Positions 53,860-63,068 of a DNA stretch of 64,000 nt are shown in pieces. Positions within the stretch are counted from its first letter, which is position 1. Every line of letters begins with the position of its first letter. Origin of the DNA: Eubacteriales bacterium (GTDB lineage: Bacteria; Bacillota; Clostridia; Lachnospirales; Lachnospiraceae); NCBI GenBank assembly GCA_030536575.1, contig JAUNPS010000018.1, positions 1 to 64,000 on the forward strand, read 5' to 3'. The notes beneath the pieces were generated by a model. That model worked only from the letters and a program-made list of their open reading frames with translations. It was not told where the DNA came from and ran no database searches. Both the position numbers and the translations under genes were made by a program.

Positions 53860-55929
53860 ATGGCAGAAATTTATGGATACACAAAGGATTTTTTGACGAT
53901 TGACGGGGAACCCTGGTTTCCGGTGATGGGGGAATTTCATTTCAGCCGTTATCCCAAGCAGTATTGGAAGGAATCCCTTTATAAAATGAAAGCGGGCGGG
54001 GTGGAGATTGTCTCCACTTATGTGTTCTGGCTCCATCACGAGGAGGTCGAGGGCATCTATGATTTTTCCGGGCAGCGGAATTTGCGAAAATTTACGGAGA
54101 CGGTGAAGGCGTGCGGCCTGAAGATGTTCCTGCGCATTGGCCCCTGGTGTCACGGGGAAGCGCGAAACGGCGGTTTTCCGGACTGGCTGCTGAAAAAGGG
54201 GTTTGAGCCGCGGACAAACGACGAGGCATATTTGGATGAGGTGCGGCGGTTTTACACGGTGATTGCGTCGCAGGTGAAGGGGCTGCTGCATGAGGACGGC
54301 GGGCCGATTATCGGGATTCAGATTGAGAATGAATATGGCCATTGCGGCGGACTGAATGGAGAAGAGGGTGAGCGCCATATGCGCCGTTTGACGGAACTTG
54401 CGAAGGAAGCGGGGCTGCTTGCGCCCCTTTATACGGCGACGGGCTGGGGAGGGGCCGTGACGGGCGGACTTCTTCCGGTGATGGGCGGATATTGCGAAGC
54501 GCCCTGGGATCCGCGGACGACGGAGCTGGAGCCGAATGAAAATTACGTGTTTACCAAGGAGCGCAATGACCCGAACATTGGCAGCGATTACGGGAAGAAG
54601 AACAATCTGACCTATGATTTTACGGCGTTTCCGTATCTGACGGCCGAGCTTGGCGGTGGGCTGCAGGTTACGCATCACCGGAGGCCGGTTGCCAGGGCGA
54701 AGGATATCGGCGCAATGTCCCTGACGAAGCTTGGCAGTGGCGTGAATCTTTTGGGCTACTATATGTACCATGGCGGAACGAACCCGGAAGGGAAATTGAC
54801 GACTCTGCAGGAATCCAGGGCGACCGGATACCCGAACGATCTTCCGGTATTTTCCTATGATTTTTCCGCGCCGATCCGGGAATATGGGCAGATGTCGGAG
54901 ACATTGAAGGAAATCAAATTGCTGGCAATGTTTACCAGGGATTTCGGCAGCGAACTTTGCAAAATGGAGACGGTTCCGGACGAAACGGAAGCGCAGAGGC
55001 CGGAGGATTTCGAAAGGCTCCGCATCGCAGTCCGCCGGAATGGGAAGCAGGGCTATCTGTTTGTCAACAATTATCAGCGAAGACATGTAATGAAAGAACA
55101 CCTTCAGGAGAAGCTGGAAGTGAAGCTGGACGGGGAAACCATCAGCTATCCGCCGGTGGATATCCGGAATGGGGATTTCTTTTTCGTGCCGTTTCATATG
55201 CCGATCGGGGACGGCGTGCTGAAGTCTGCGCTGGCTGCGCCGCTGTGCCGTCTGAATGGCGGGGAAAAGGAAATTTTTGTCTTTTATACGGATACGGACC
55301 CGCATTATGAATGGGAAAAAGAGCCGACAAATGCGGAGATTTTGACCATTTCCAGGGAGCAGGCGCTGAATGCGTGGAAGATTGGAAAAGAGCGGGAGTA
55401 TCTTGTGATTACGGAAGAAAAGGTTCTGGAATCCGACAGCGGTTTTGAGATGCTGGCGAGGACGGGAGGGGATGTCCGGAGTTTCCCGGCATTGCCCGAA
55501 ACGCCGGAAGGCTATGGATTTGCTGGGATGGAAGGCGCTTTTGCATTGTATAAAAGAACGGAACCGCTTCCGGAGGGAGCCGCGCGGTGCAGGCTGGTGC
55601 GGGAAGAGCCGGAGCGGAAGTGTTACGAAATTGAATTGGATTATCCGGGCAATGTGGAGGACTGCTTCCTGCGTGTGGATTTTTCGGGAGACCAGGCGAA
55701 GCTTCGGATCGGCGGCAGCCCTGCGGGCGATTGGTTCTATACCGGGGAATGCTGGGAAATTGGGATGAAACGGTTCGGTTTTCCGGAAAAAATCGAAATT
55801 GAGATAGAAGCATTGCGGGAAAAAGATGAAATTTTTCTGGAAACAAGACCCGCGTTTCAAAATGGAATCGCGTGCGAAATCCATAGCGTAACGAGCGAAG
55901 CTGAAAAGGCGGTTAATCTTTTCTTGTAA
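53860..55929 (+). CDS. GH35 family beta-galactosidase-like enzyme
   Basis: A 689-aa enzyme with the GH35 catalytic barrel in the first half: GEFHFSRYPKQYWKESLYKMKAGGVEIVSTYVFW, FLRIGPWCHGEARNGGFPDWL, acid/base Glu in IGIQIENEYG and the nucleophile Glu in YLTAELGGG. Beta-sandwich domains make up the rest. It probably takes beta-galactosides in the cytoplasm. AGGAGG is at the end of the GH27 gene, so the two are co-translated; together they suit galactose-containing oligosaccharides. Confidence 0.88.
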   Translation: MAEIYGYTKDFLTIDGEPWFPVMGEFHFSRYPKQYWKESLYKMKAGGVEIVSTYVFWLHHEEVEGIYDFSGQRNLRKFTETVKACGLKMFLRIGPWCHGEARNGGFPDWLLKKGFEPRTNDEAYLDEVRRFYTVIASQVKGLLHEDGGPIIGIQIENEYGHCGGLNGEEGERHMRRLTELAKEAGLLAPLYTATGWGGAVTGGLLPVMGGYCEAPWDPRTTELEPNENYVFTKERNDPNIGSDYGKKNNLTYDFTAFPYLTAELGGGLQVTHHRRPVARAKDIGAMSLTKLGSGVNLLGYYMYHGGTNPEGKLTTLQESRATGYPNDLPVFSYDFSAPIREYGQMSETLKEIKLLAMFTRDFGSELCKMETVPDETEAQRPEDFERLRIAVRRNGKQGYLFVNNYQRRHVMKEHLQEKLEVKLDGETISYPPVDIRNGDFFFVPFHMPIGDGVLKSALAAPLCRLNGGEKEIFVFYTDTDPHYEWEKEPTNAEILTISREQALNAWKIGKEREYLVITEEKVLESDSGFEMLARTGGDVRSFPALPETPEGYGFAGMEGAFALYKRTEPLPEGAARCRLVREEPERKCYEIELDYPGNVEDCFLRVDFSGDQAKLRIGGSPAGDWFYTGECWEIGMKRFGFPEKIEIEIEALREKDEIFLETRPAFQNGIACEIHSVTSEAEKAVNLFL

Positions 55930-55952
55930 TCGGGAAAAGGGGCTGTTATAAT
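55924..55952 (+). promoter_or_regulatory. promoter before the small membrane protein
   Basis: TTGTAA (55924-55929, overlapping the GH35 stop), a 17-bp spacer and TATAAT (55947-55952). It precedes ATG 55983 by 30 bp. Confidence 0.65.
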
Positions 55953-55982
55953 AGAAGCTATCAAACATAAAGGAGCATTGTT

Positions 55983-56510
55983 ATGGATGTAAACCAAAAG
56001 AGAAAAATCAGCCGGAACATCATGATTGCTTCGATCCTGCTCGTTGTAGTGGTCATCGCATTCATGTTCTGGTGTGCAATGACCGAGCGCACAGAAACCT
56101 ACTTCTATAACCTGGCAGTCATCTTCTTCCTGGTCGTATACTGCTTCCTCACAGACTATCTGGAGCCTAAACTCTGCAAAGAATTTGAAGGCATAAGCGA
56201 GGAACGAAAAGCGGCCTACCGCCGTTTCTTAATCCTCGACATTGTCGGGTACGCCGGACTGGCCTTCTTCCTGGTCTTCATATATAACGGAAGCATTGGG
56301 ATTCTGGGTGTGGTGGCCTACGCGCTGACCGTGAAGCCGAAGCGGGAAGCCAGGACCATTTTTTATAAGAGGACGCAGCCAGAGACGAAAACCGTCGTGC
56401 GGCCCCCGGAACCTCCCAAAGCGGAACCGGAAGTCATCGAAGCCGACGCGCCGGAAGAACCAGATACAGAAAAAATCGACCCAGCCGGGCCGGAAGAAAC
56501 CGAAGAATAA
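55983..56510 (+). CDS. small membrane protein with acidic tail
   Basis: A 175-aa protein that I do not recognise. Three or four hydrophobic segments are visible (about 11-30, 40-56 and 83-112). The last 45 residues are rich in Pro and Glu (PPEPPKAEPEVIEADAPEEP) and probably lie in the cytoplasm. AAAGGAG precedes the ATG. Confidence 0.65.
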   Translation: MDVNQKRKISRNIMIASILLVVVVIAFMFWCAMTERTETYFYNLAVIFFLVVYCFLTDYLEPKLCKEFEGISEERKAAYRRFLILDIVGYAGLAFFLVFIYNGSIGILGVVAYALTVKPKREARTIFYKRTQPETKTVVRPPEPPKAEPEVIEADAPEEPDTEKIDPAGPEETEE

Positions 56511-56516
56511 AAACCA

Positions 56517-56567
56517 GAAGGGCTGCGCGGCAAATGCGGACACAGAAAAAAAGCCGCCGGCCCTTTC
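56517..56567 (+). other. GC-rich hairpin between genes
   Basis: GAAGGGC plus GCGGC (56517-56531) can pair with GCCGC plus GCCCTTTC (56553-56567) across an A-rich loop. No T-run follows; it may be an mRNA-end structure or leader element of the next gene. Confidence 0.35.
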
Positions 56568-56589
56568 CGCAAATCAGGAGAAGGAAAGT

Positions 56590-58143
56590 ATGGGAATCAA
56601 AATCACGATCAAAGAAACAGGGCGTATCCGGGAAATCTCCTGCCACTCAGGCGAGACGATCCTAAATGCCCTGATCCGAAATGACATTTACGTAAGCGCC
56701 GCCTGCGGGGGAAAAGGAAAATGCGGCAAATGCAAAATTCAACTGCTAAAAGGCACATTGCCCGTAACTGGCCCCGACCGAAAGAAACTAAAACCGGAAG
56801 AGCTGGAACAGGGCTACCGCCTTTCCTGCCTGGCCGTTCCGGAAGAGGACTGCACTATCCGTCTCTGCGTACAAAAGGACGAAGAATTTGACATCCTTTC
56901 CGAAGAAGTCGAAAATCAGATGACGGAAGAAAGCAGCTATGCGATTGCCATCGATATCGGAACCACCACACTGGCTATGGTACTGGTAGGGCTGGACAGC
57001 GGAAAAACTCTGAAATCTTACTCGGCCATCAACCGGCAGAGAGCCTATGGAGCCGACGTCATTTCCCGCATCCAGGCCTCCAACGACGGCAAAAAAGAGG
57101 AACTTCAGGCCTCCATTCGGGAAGACCTGCAAAACGGCGTCCGTGCCCTCATGGAAATGGGTGGCCTGCAGCCGGAGCAGATTAAAAAAATCACCATTGG
57201 CGGCAATACGACCATGGGGCACCTGCTGATGGGATTTTCCTGTAAGAACCTGGGGGTTTACCCGTTCCATCCGGTGGATATCGGGACGATTACCGGAAGC
57301 TTTGGGGAAATTATTGGGCCGATGGAAAATGCGCCGGATTGCCCGGTCATCCTTCTGCCCGGCATATCAACCTACGTAGGCGGCGATATCCTGTCCGGGC
57401 TTTTGGCCTGCGGGTTTGACGAGAGCGAAGAGACCGCCCTGCTGATTGACCTTGGAACAAACGGGGAAATGGCCATTGGAAACAAAGACCGGATTCTGGT
57501 GACATCCACCGCGGCAGGGCCCGCTTTCGAAGGCGGAAACATTTCCTGCGGCATGGGAAGCGTGGCCGGGGCGATCTGCAATGTAGACCTTTCCGGTGGG
57601 CAGGTGCATGTCCGCACGATCGGAGACAAAAAGCCTGTGGGACTTTGCGGAACCGGCGTCGTGGAAACCGTTTCCGAACTGGTAAAAGAAGAATATGTGG
57701 ACGAGACCGGACGGCTGGAGGATCCCTATTTTCAGGAGGGATTCGAGCTTGCGAAGACGCCGGAGGGGCGGCCGATTACCTTTACGCAGAAAGATGTGCG
57801 GGAGATTCAGCTTGCCAAGTCGGCGGTGCGGGCCGGGATTGAGACGCTGCTGAAGCGGTTTGGCGTAAGCTATTCTGAGATCGGCCATGTGTATCTGGCC
57901 GGGGGGTTTGGATTCCATATGGATCAGAAAAAAGCGGTGTCGATCGGGCTTTTGCCGGCGGCGCTGGAGGATCGGCTGGAGACGGTGGGGAACAGTTCCC
58001 TGGCCGGGGCGATCCGGTATCTGGTGGATGAGACGGCTCCCAGGCGGGCGGAGCATATTCTGCAGGCGGCGTCGGAGGTGGAGCTTTCCACGGATAATGC
58101 GTTTAATGAATTTTATATGGAATATATGTATTTTGAGGAATGA
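56590..58143 (+). CDS. RACo-like [2Fe-2S]/ASKHA protein (corrinoid activation)
   Basis: A 517-aa protein. The N-terminal plant-type ferredoxin domain has CGGKGKCGKC and a further Cys (LSCLAVP) for one [2Fe-2S] cluster. The C-terminal DUF4445/ASKHA ATPase part has AIDIGTTTLAMVL and LIDLGTNGEMAIG phosphate loops. Proteins of this type reduce the cobalt of corrinoid proteins from Co(II) to Co(I) at the cost of ATP, for methyltransferase systems used in demethylation or acetogenesis. No methyltransferase gene is adjacent. AGGAGAAGGAAA precedes the ATG. Confidence 0.85.
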   Translation: MGIKITIKETGRIREISCHSGETILNALIRNDIYVSAACGGKGKCGKCKIQLLKGTLPVTGPDRKKLKPEELEQGYRLSCLAVPEEDCTIRLCVQKDEEFDILSEEVENQMTEESSYAIAIDIGTTTLAMVLVGLDSGKTLKSYSAINRQRAYGADVISRIQASNDGKKEELQASIREDLQNGVRALMEMGGLQPEQIKKITIGGNTTMGHLLMGFSCKNLGVYPFHPVDIGTITGSFGEIIGPMENAPDCPVILLPGISTYVGGDILSGLLACGFDESEETALLIDLGTNGEMAIGNKDRILVTSTAAGPAFEGGNISCGMGSVAGAICNVDLSGGQVHVRTIGDKKPVGLCGTGVVETVSELVKEEYVDETGRLEDPYFQEGFELAKTPEGRPITFTQKDVREIQLAKSAVRAGIETLLKRFGVSYSEIGHVYLAGGFGFHMDQKKAVSIGLLPAALEDRLETVGNSSLAGAIRYLVDETAPRRAEHILQAASEVELSTDNAFNEFYMEYMYFEE

Positions 58144-58186
58144 GGGCGTCATATAATCAAATGATACTGCACCGGGCGGCGATAGC

Positions 58187-59158
58187 TTGGAACGGGAGAA
58201 GATTGATAAGAGAGTTGTTTGCAGCATTGCGCTGGTTCTGATTTTTTATGTGGGACTGGGGACGGCGGCTGTTCGGAGCGGGCCGGAGGGGATGGGGGAG
58301 GAGTGGGCGACGGAGGCGAGTGTGGAGGCGTTGGAGACGGACGACGGGGAGGAGATTGGGAGCGCGGAAGGCGCTTCAGGCGCTGCTGAGCAGGAGACGG
58401 GGAACGCGGAAGGTGTTTCGGGCGAGGAGCCAGCGGGTCAGGCGGAGTTTGGGAGAGCGGAAGGCGTTTCGGGCGAGGATGAGCAGGAACCGGGCGGCAC
58501 GGAGGCAGCGGGCCAGATGGAACCAGGGGCCGCGGCGGATGTTTCTGACGTGGAGGCGGACGCGCCGGGCAGCGCTGTTCGCGAAACGGATGACGATGGG
58601 GTTGCGCCCAGAGTGGCATTGACCTTTGACGACGGTCCGCATCCGGTTTATACGCCGCAGCTTTTGGACGGCCTGAAGGAACGCGGCGTTAAGGCTACCT
58701 TTTTTGTCATTGGGAGCAATATTCCGGGCAGAGAGGAGATTTTAAAGCGTATGGACGAAGAAGGCCATCTGATTGGGAACCACACCTACGACCATGTGCG
58801 CATTGATACGCTGAGTGTCGAAGCGGCCTGTGACCAGCTTGTCAAAACAAGTGATTTGGTTCGCGCGATCATTGGAAAAGACACTGAGTACATCCGCCCG
58901 CCCTTCGGAGCGTGGGACAAAAATATGGAATGCGGCATTCCGATGTTTCCGGTGCTGTGGAGCGTGGATACGCTGGACTGGACGACGGAAAATGTCCGGG
59001 AGATCGTGAACCGCGGGATCAAGGATACCCATGACGGGGATATTATTTTGATGCATGATTGCTATGCTTCTTCGGTGGAGGCGGCGCTGCAGATTACGGA
59101 TCTGCTTTTGGAGCAGGGGTACCAGTTTGTGACGGCGGATCAGTTTATACTGGAGTAG
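58187..59158 (+). CDS. polysaccharide deacetylase (NodB domain), membrane-anchored
   Basis: A 323-aa protein. One N-terminal hydrophobic segment (about 9-27) serves as anchor or signal. A 115-residue linker holds imperfect repeats around the motif AEGVSGE. The NodB domain (about 145-320) has the metal triad TFDDGPHP, IGNHTYDH (HxxxH) and PPFGAWD. It removes acetyl groups from cell-wall peptidoglycan or similar polymers outside the cell. The start is taken as TTG 58187; its ribosome site is weak. Confidence 0.82.
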   Translation: MEREKIDKRVVCSIALVLIFYVGLGTAAVRSGPEGMGEEWATEASVEALETDDGEEIGSAEGASGAAEQETGNAEGVSGEEPAGQAEFGRAEGVSGEDEQEPGGTEAAGQMEPGAAADVSDVEADAPGSAVRETDDDGVAPRVALTFDDGPHPVYTPQLLDGLKERGVKATFFVIGSNIPGREEILKRMDEEGHLIGNHTYDHVRIDTLSVEAACDQLVKTSDLVRAIIGKDTEYIRPPFGAWDKNMECGIPMFPVLWSVDTLDWTTENVREIVNRGIKDTHDGDIILMHDCYASSVEAALQITDLLLEQGYQFVTADQFILE

Positions 59159-59180
59159 CGTGCGGCGCGTGCCCCGGAAC

Positions 59181-59334
59181 ATGCGGGCTTCGGGAGTCGG
59201 CCATCAGCCACCGGGGGTGCGAAAAACGGAATGCCGGGCTTCGGGAGCCAGTCATCAGGCCCCGCGGGTGCGGAAAAAACGGAATGCCGGGCTTCGGGAG
59301 TTGGCCATCAGGCCCCGCGGGTGCGGAAACTGGA
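59181..59334 (+). repeat. three tandem ~51-bp GC-rich repeats
   Basis: Units at 59181-59230, 59231-59283 and 59284-59334 share ATGCCGGGCTTCGGGAG, CATCAGGCCCCGCGGGTGCGG and an A-rich end with GGA. They fill the gap between the deacetylase and rarA genes. Units two and three are nearly identical. No gene is apparent, though all three frames stay mostly open. Confidence 0.8.
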
Positions 59335-59374
59335 ATGAACGTTTCAAAACCAACATCAGACATGAGGAAGAAAA

Positions 59375-60691
59375 ATGGATTTATTTGACTACATGAGAAG
59401 CAATACCATGGAAAAAGAAGCGCCGCTGGCCTCCCGCATCCGTCCCAGAACCCTGGACGAAATCGTAGGCCAGCAGCACATCATCGGAAAAGACAAAATG
59501 CTTTACCGTGCCATCAAAGCGGACAAACTGGGCTCGGTTATTTTTTACGGGCCGCCGGGCACCGGAAAGACCACGCTGGCGAAAGTCATTGCGAATACCA
59601 CCAGCGCCGAATTCACCCAGATCAACGCCACCGTGGCCGGTAAAAAAGACATGGAAGAAGTGGTGGCAAAAGCCAAGGACTCCCTTGGCATGTACGGGAA
59701 ACGGACGATCCTGTTCGTAGACGAAATCCACCGCTTTAATAAAGGGCAGCAGGACTACCTGCTTCCGTTCGTGGAGGACGGCACCCTGATCCTAATCGGC
59801 GCAACCACGGAGAATCCCTATTTTGAAGTAAACAGCGCGTTGATTTCCCGCTCCATTATTTTCGAACTGAAGCCCCTGGAAAAGCAGGACATCCGCATTT
59901 TGATCGAGCGGGCCGTTTATGACCGGGAGCGCGGTATGGGTGCATACAACGCGGTGATCGACGAGGAAGCGGAGGAATTTTTGGCGGATATTTCCGGCGG
60001 CGATGCCAGGGCGGCGCTGAACGCGGTGGAACTGGCCGTACTGACGACCGAGCCGCAGACGGACGGGAAAATTCACATTACGCTTGAAGTAGCTTCTGAG
60101 TGTATTCAGAAACGGGTTGTCCGCTATGATAAGACCGGGGACAATCATTACGATACGATTTCGGCGTTTATCAAGAGCATGCGCGGGTCGGATCCGGATG
60201 CGGCGGTGTATTATCTGGCGCGGATGCTGTATGCAGGCGAGAGCGTGACGTTCATTGCAAGGCGGATCATGATCTGTGCCGCGGAGGATGTGGGAAATGC
60301 TGATCCGCAGGCTTTGCAGGTGGCTGTGGCGGCGGCTCAGGCCGTGGAGCGCGTGGGGATGCCGGAGTCCCAGCTGATTCTGGCACAGGCGGTTCTCTAT
60401 GTGGCGACCGCGCCGAAGAGCAATTCCGCCACGAATGCCATTTTCCAGGCGACGGAAGCGGTAAAGGCCGGAAAGGCGACGATTCCGCCTTATCTGCAGG
60501 ACGCGCATTATGCCGGGGCGAAGAAGCAGGGGCATGGACTTGGGTATGAATATGCTCATGATTTCCCGAAGCATTTTTCCAAGCAGCGGTATCTGCCGGA
60601 GGAGCTGGGGGATCGGAAGTTTTATGAACCAAGTGAGAATGGTTATGAGCGTCAGATTCGAAAATATTTGGATTGGCTGCATGAGGAGTAA
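59375..60691 (+). CDS. rarA: replication-associated recombination protein A (RarA/MgsA)
   Basis: A 438-aa clamp-loader-like AAA+ ATPase: PLASRIRPRTLDEIVGQQHI at the N-terminus, Walker A GPPGTGKTT, FVDEIHRFNK Walker B and sensor GATTENP. The C-terminal MgsA domain ends in GYERQIRKYLDWL. It acts at stalled replication forks. GAGGAAGAAAA precedes the ATG. Confidence 0.93.
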   Translation: MDLFDYMRSNTMEKEAPLASRIRPRTLDEIVGQQHIIGKDKMLYRAIKADKLGSVIFYGPPGTGKTTLAKVIANTTSAEFTQINATVAGKKDMEEVVAKAKDSLGMYGKRTILFVDEIHRFNKGQQDYLLPFVEDGTLILIGATTENPYFEVNSALISRSIIFELKPLEKQDIRILIERAVYDRERGMGAYNAVIDEEAEEFLADISGGDARAALNAVELAVLTTEPQTDGKIHITLEVASECIQKRVVRYDKTGDNHYDTISAFIKSMRGSDPDAAVYYLARMLYAGESVTFIARRIMICAAEDVGNADPQALQVAVAAAQAVERVGMPESQLILAQAVLYVATAPKSNSATNAIFQATEAVKAGKATIPPYLQDAHYAGAKKQGHGLGYEYAHDFPKHFSKQRYLPEELGDRKFYEPSENGYERQIRKYLDWLHEE

Positions 60692-60861
60692 AGAAGTCTT
60701 CCAGGCCCGGAGGGGCGGAGCCGATAATAGCGAAAGCGGCTGAGCGAGGAGCAGATTCTTAGCGGAGCCGGTAATCTTAGGGTTGGTCGTGCGGGGATAA
60801 CGGTCTATTGGAGTTGATGACATCGGAAATAGCTGCGCGGGGTTATGCACCCAGCGGCATG

Positions 60862-60885
60862 AAAAAGCCCTTAAGGGGCTTTTTT
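60862..60885. terminator. bidirectional terminator between rarA and the LytTR gene
   Basis: AAAAAGCCC (60862-60870) and GGGCTTTTT (60876-60884) form a stem with A- and T-runs on the two sides, suiting both converging genes. It overlaps the LytTR stop codon. Confidence 0.75.
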
Positions 60886-61609
60886 ACGTGAAATATTTCA
60901 AATTCCGATAGGAGCATTGCAGAACCGACCCATCTTTCATGAGCAATTCCCTCTTTTTCTTATCCACCGACACCACCTGCTTCTTATTCACCAGGCATGA
61001 GCGGTGGCACCGCGCAAAATCCTCTCCCAGCTCCTTTTCCAGACTGTCCAGCGTCGCATAATAACCCGTAATCTCCCCGTGCAGGCAGATTTCCACCTGA
61101 TGCGGAATATCCGAGGTACGGATTGAAATAATTTCAGAAATACGGATATTTTCCGTCCCTCCGGCGCGTTTCAGCGTCAGATAATCCTCCGAACTGCCGC
61201 AGAAAGCCTCATAGCGTGTATAGGCATCCTCGATGCATTCCACGATCCGCTCCCGGATTTTCGAAGGCTGATCCTTATAAATAAAATCCATCGCCTCCAG
61301 GCGGTAGCGGAAGGTCAGCGGCGCCAGATCCGCGTGAGACGTAATGAAAACCAGAAACGCCCGCGGATCTACATCCCGGATCCGTTTCGCAAGCTGAAAG
61401 CCGTCCATATCATTTTTGAAATCAATATCCAGAAAATAAAGGCCGGTATCGCTGGCGGAAGGAAGCTGTCCAAGGAGTTCCGTGGGGGAGGAACAGGAGG
61501 CAGCGAAGCCCACGTCCCATTCCGTTTTCATCAGGATGGCCTTTTTCCCAAAGTCGGAAAAGGCTTCCAATTGACGTTTGTTGTCGTCGCAAAAATAGAG
61601 CTTTAACAT
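60884..61609 (-). CDS. LytTR-type response regulator (AgrA-like)
   Basis: A 241-aa regulator: a receiver domain (about 1-125) with the acidic pocket FCDDN and phospho-acceptor Asp in FLDIDF, then a LytTR DNA-binding domain (about 145-241; ARCHRSCLVNKKQVVSVDK, ending LQCSYRNLKYF). It follows the kinase gene by nine bases on the minus strand. No agrB/agrD-like peptide genes are nearby, so the signal is unknown. LytTR proteins bind paired direct repeats; a candidate lies at 62906-62932. Confidence 0.9.
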   Translation of the reverse strand: MLKLYFCDDNKRQLEAFSDFGKKAILMKTEWDVGFAASCSSPTELLGQLPSASDTGLYFLDIDFKNDMDGFQLAKRIRDVDPRAFLVFITSHADLAPLTFRYRLEAMDFIYKDQPSKIRERIVECIEDAYTRYEAFCGSSEDYLTLKRAGGTENIRISEIISIRTSDIPHQVEICLHGEITGYYATLDSLEKELGEDFARCHRSCLVNKKQVVSVDKKKRELLMKDGSVLQCSYRNLKYFT

Positions 61610-61618
61610 GGTTTCACC

Positions 61619-62860
61619 TCAAAAATTATCTAACTGCTGGATAAAATATCCGTCTCGTAACAGGGTTCTGCGGTAAACGTAAGGGTGTTTCTTCAATATC
61701 TCTGACACGGTGGCCAGGCCCATGCCGTGGCCTTCCCCTTTGGTGGAAAAGTCAGTGTGTTCCAGACGGTCCAGGGGGAGGGAGTCCGCGTCGCAGGAGT
61801 TCAGGATGATCAGGGAGTGGCCCTCGTGGCTGTCGTCCAGGCTGATTTCCAGCTCCTTTTTTTCGGATTCCGCCGCGCCTTCCAGGGCATTGTCCAGATA
61901 AATCCCAAGGATACGGCAGAAGTCTCCGGTATCCATCACCATCCAGGAAATCGGGGAGGCGATCTGCACCTTGATTTTCAGGCCCCTGGCTTTTTCGGAC
62001 AGGATTTTATTGATCAGAAGGCTTTTGACTTCCGGGATCTGCATGGCCGAGAGGGCGGAGGCGTCAAAGGAGGAAAGCTGCATCTGGCTGCTCATGGGGA
62101 GGATCTGTTCCTGGAAATAGGCCTTCAGCCCCGGAAGATTGCCCTGTTCAATGTAGCCGGACAGGGTGGAGAGGATGTTGGCGTAGTCGTGTTTGAAACG
62201 GCGCAGTTCCAGGTTGGCGGTTTCCAGGTTTTCAGTGTAGCGGGAAAGGGTTTCCAGGCTGCGGGTGTGCTCATTGCCCCGAAGCTCCAAGAGCTTGAGT
62301 TTTAAAAGGCGGTAAAGCAGGATGACAGAAACCAACAAAAGACCGGTCAGTACCAGAGGATTTTTCCCTAAGCGCGGATAAAGAAGCAGGATGGAAAATC
62401 CGAGGAGCCAGGCAAAGATCCAGGCCAGGAAACCGGACGGAATAGGCGGGAGCTTTTCCTTAAATAAGGAACGGACTTTGACGCCGCAGGCATATAGGAT
62501 CGGAACCGTGAGCAGGAAAATCCCCAGGTGGGGCAAAATCCGCAGGCTGTCCGGCAATGCACTCGTCCAGGTGAAATACAGACAGGATTTCCGTACAGCC
62601 AGAAGGATCAGAAATCCGGCCATGGAGGCGCAGAGGGAACGGACGATTTCCTTCTGGCCGAAAGCGGTAAAGAGCAGGCCGTAGACCAGCAAGATCCACG
62701 GGGAGGCTGTCCCCTGAAGCTGTGTCAGATACAGATAGAGGGAAGTGGACAGAAACAGGATCGCCTGTTTCCGAAGCGGCTGGCAAAGCGGCTGCAGGCG
62801 GTTCATGGAATAGCTGAATAAAAAGCCGTATAACAGGCTTGAAACGATCTTAAAAAACAT
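61619..62860 (-). CDS. GHKL-type sensor histidine kinase (AgrC-like)
   Basis: A 413-aa membrane kinase with six or seven N-terminal helices (about 1-200), a coiled coil, an H-box with RFKHDYANIL (phospho-accepting His) and the GHKL ATPase motifs GIYLDNALEGA (N-box) and EGHGMGLATV (G-box). It pairs with the LytTR regulator downstream. GGGGGCC lies before the ATG. Confidence 0.88.
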   Translation of the reverse strand: MFFKIVSSLLYGFLFSYSMNRLQPLCQPLRKQAILFLSTSLYLYLTQLQGTASPWILLVYGLLFTAFGQKEIVRSLCASMAGFLILLAVRKSCLYFTWTSALPDSLRILPHLGIFLLTVPILYACGVKVRSLFKEKLPPIPSGFLAWIFAWLLGFSILLLYPRLGKNPLVLTGLLLVSVILLYRLLKLKLLELRGNEHTRSLETLSRYTENLETANLELRRFKHDYANILSTLSGYIEQGNLPGLKAYFQEQILPMSSQMQLSSFDASALSAMQIPEVKSLLINKILSEKARGLKIKVQIASPISWMVMDTGDFCRILGIYLDNALEGAAESEKKELEISLDDSHEGHSLIILNSCDADSLPLDRLEHTDFSTKGEGHGMGLATVSEILKKHPYVYRRTLLRDGYFIQQLDNF

Positions 62861-62905
62861 AGGGGCCCCCAGTCCTGATATCCGCAGAGTGGGCGTTTTT
62901 GCGCC

Positions 62906-62967
62906 CAGGATGAAAAAACGGACGTTCAGGATAAAAATTACAAATTTATTAATTAATACGCTATAAT
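62906..62967 (+). promoter_or_regulatory. candidate LytTR-controlled promoter
   Basis: CAGGAT recurs at 62906-62911 and 62927-62932, 21 bp apart, each followed by an A-run. This is the two-turn spacing of LytTR direct repeats. A TATAAT (62962-62967) lies 29 bp after the second repeat with no good -35, as in activator-dependent promoters. The downstream gene is the secreted protein at 63069. Confidence 0.45.
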
Positions 62968-63068
62968 TCTAACATCAGAAAGGAGGAATGTAAATAACAA
63001 ATCCCTAAAATGTAAAAATCTACAATATATTGTTAATGAAAAATTAAGAAAAGACAAGGAGGAAGACC

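Noticed and set aside
53824-55968. Minus-strand frame of 714 codons opposite the GH35 gene
   Set aside because: GH35 catalytic motifs are on the plus strand; the reverse frame is Arg/Pro/His-rich shadow sequence.
59181-59334. Three direct repeats as a small CRISPR
   Set aside because: The units are contiguous with no spacers, and no cas gene is present.
60884-62860. Full agr quorum-sensing locus
   Set aside because: No AgrB-like peptidase or AgrD-like peptide gene is found near the kinase-regulator pair.
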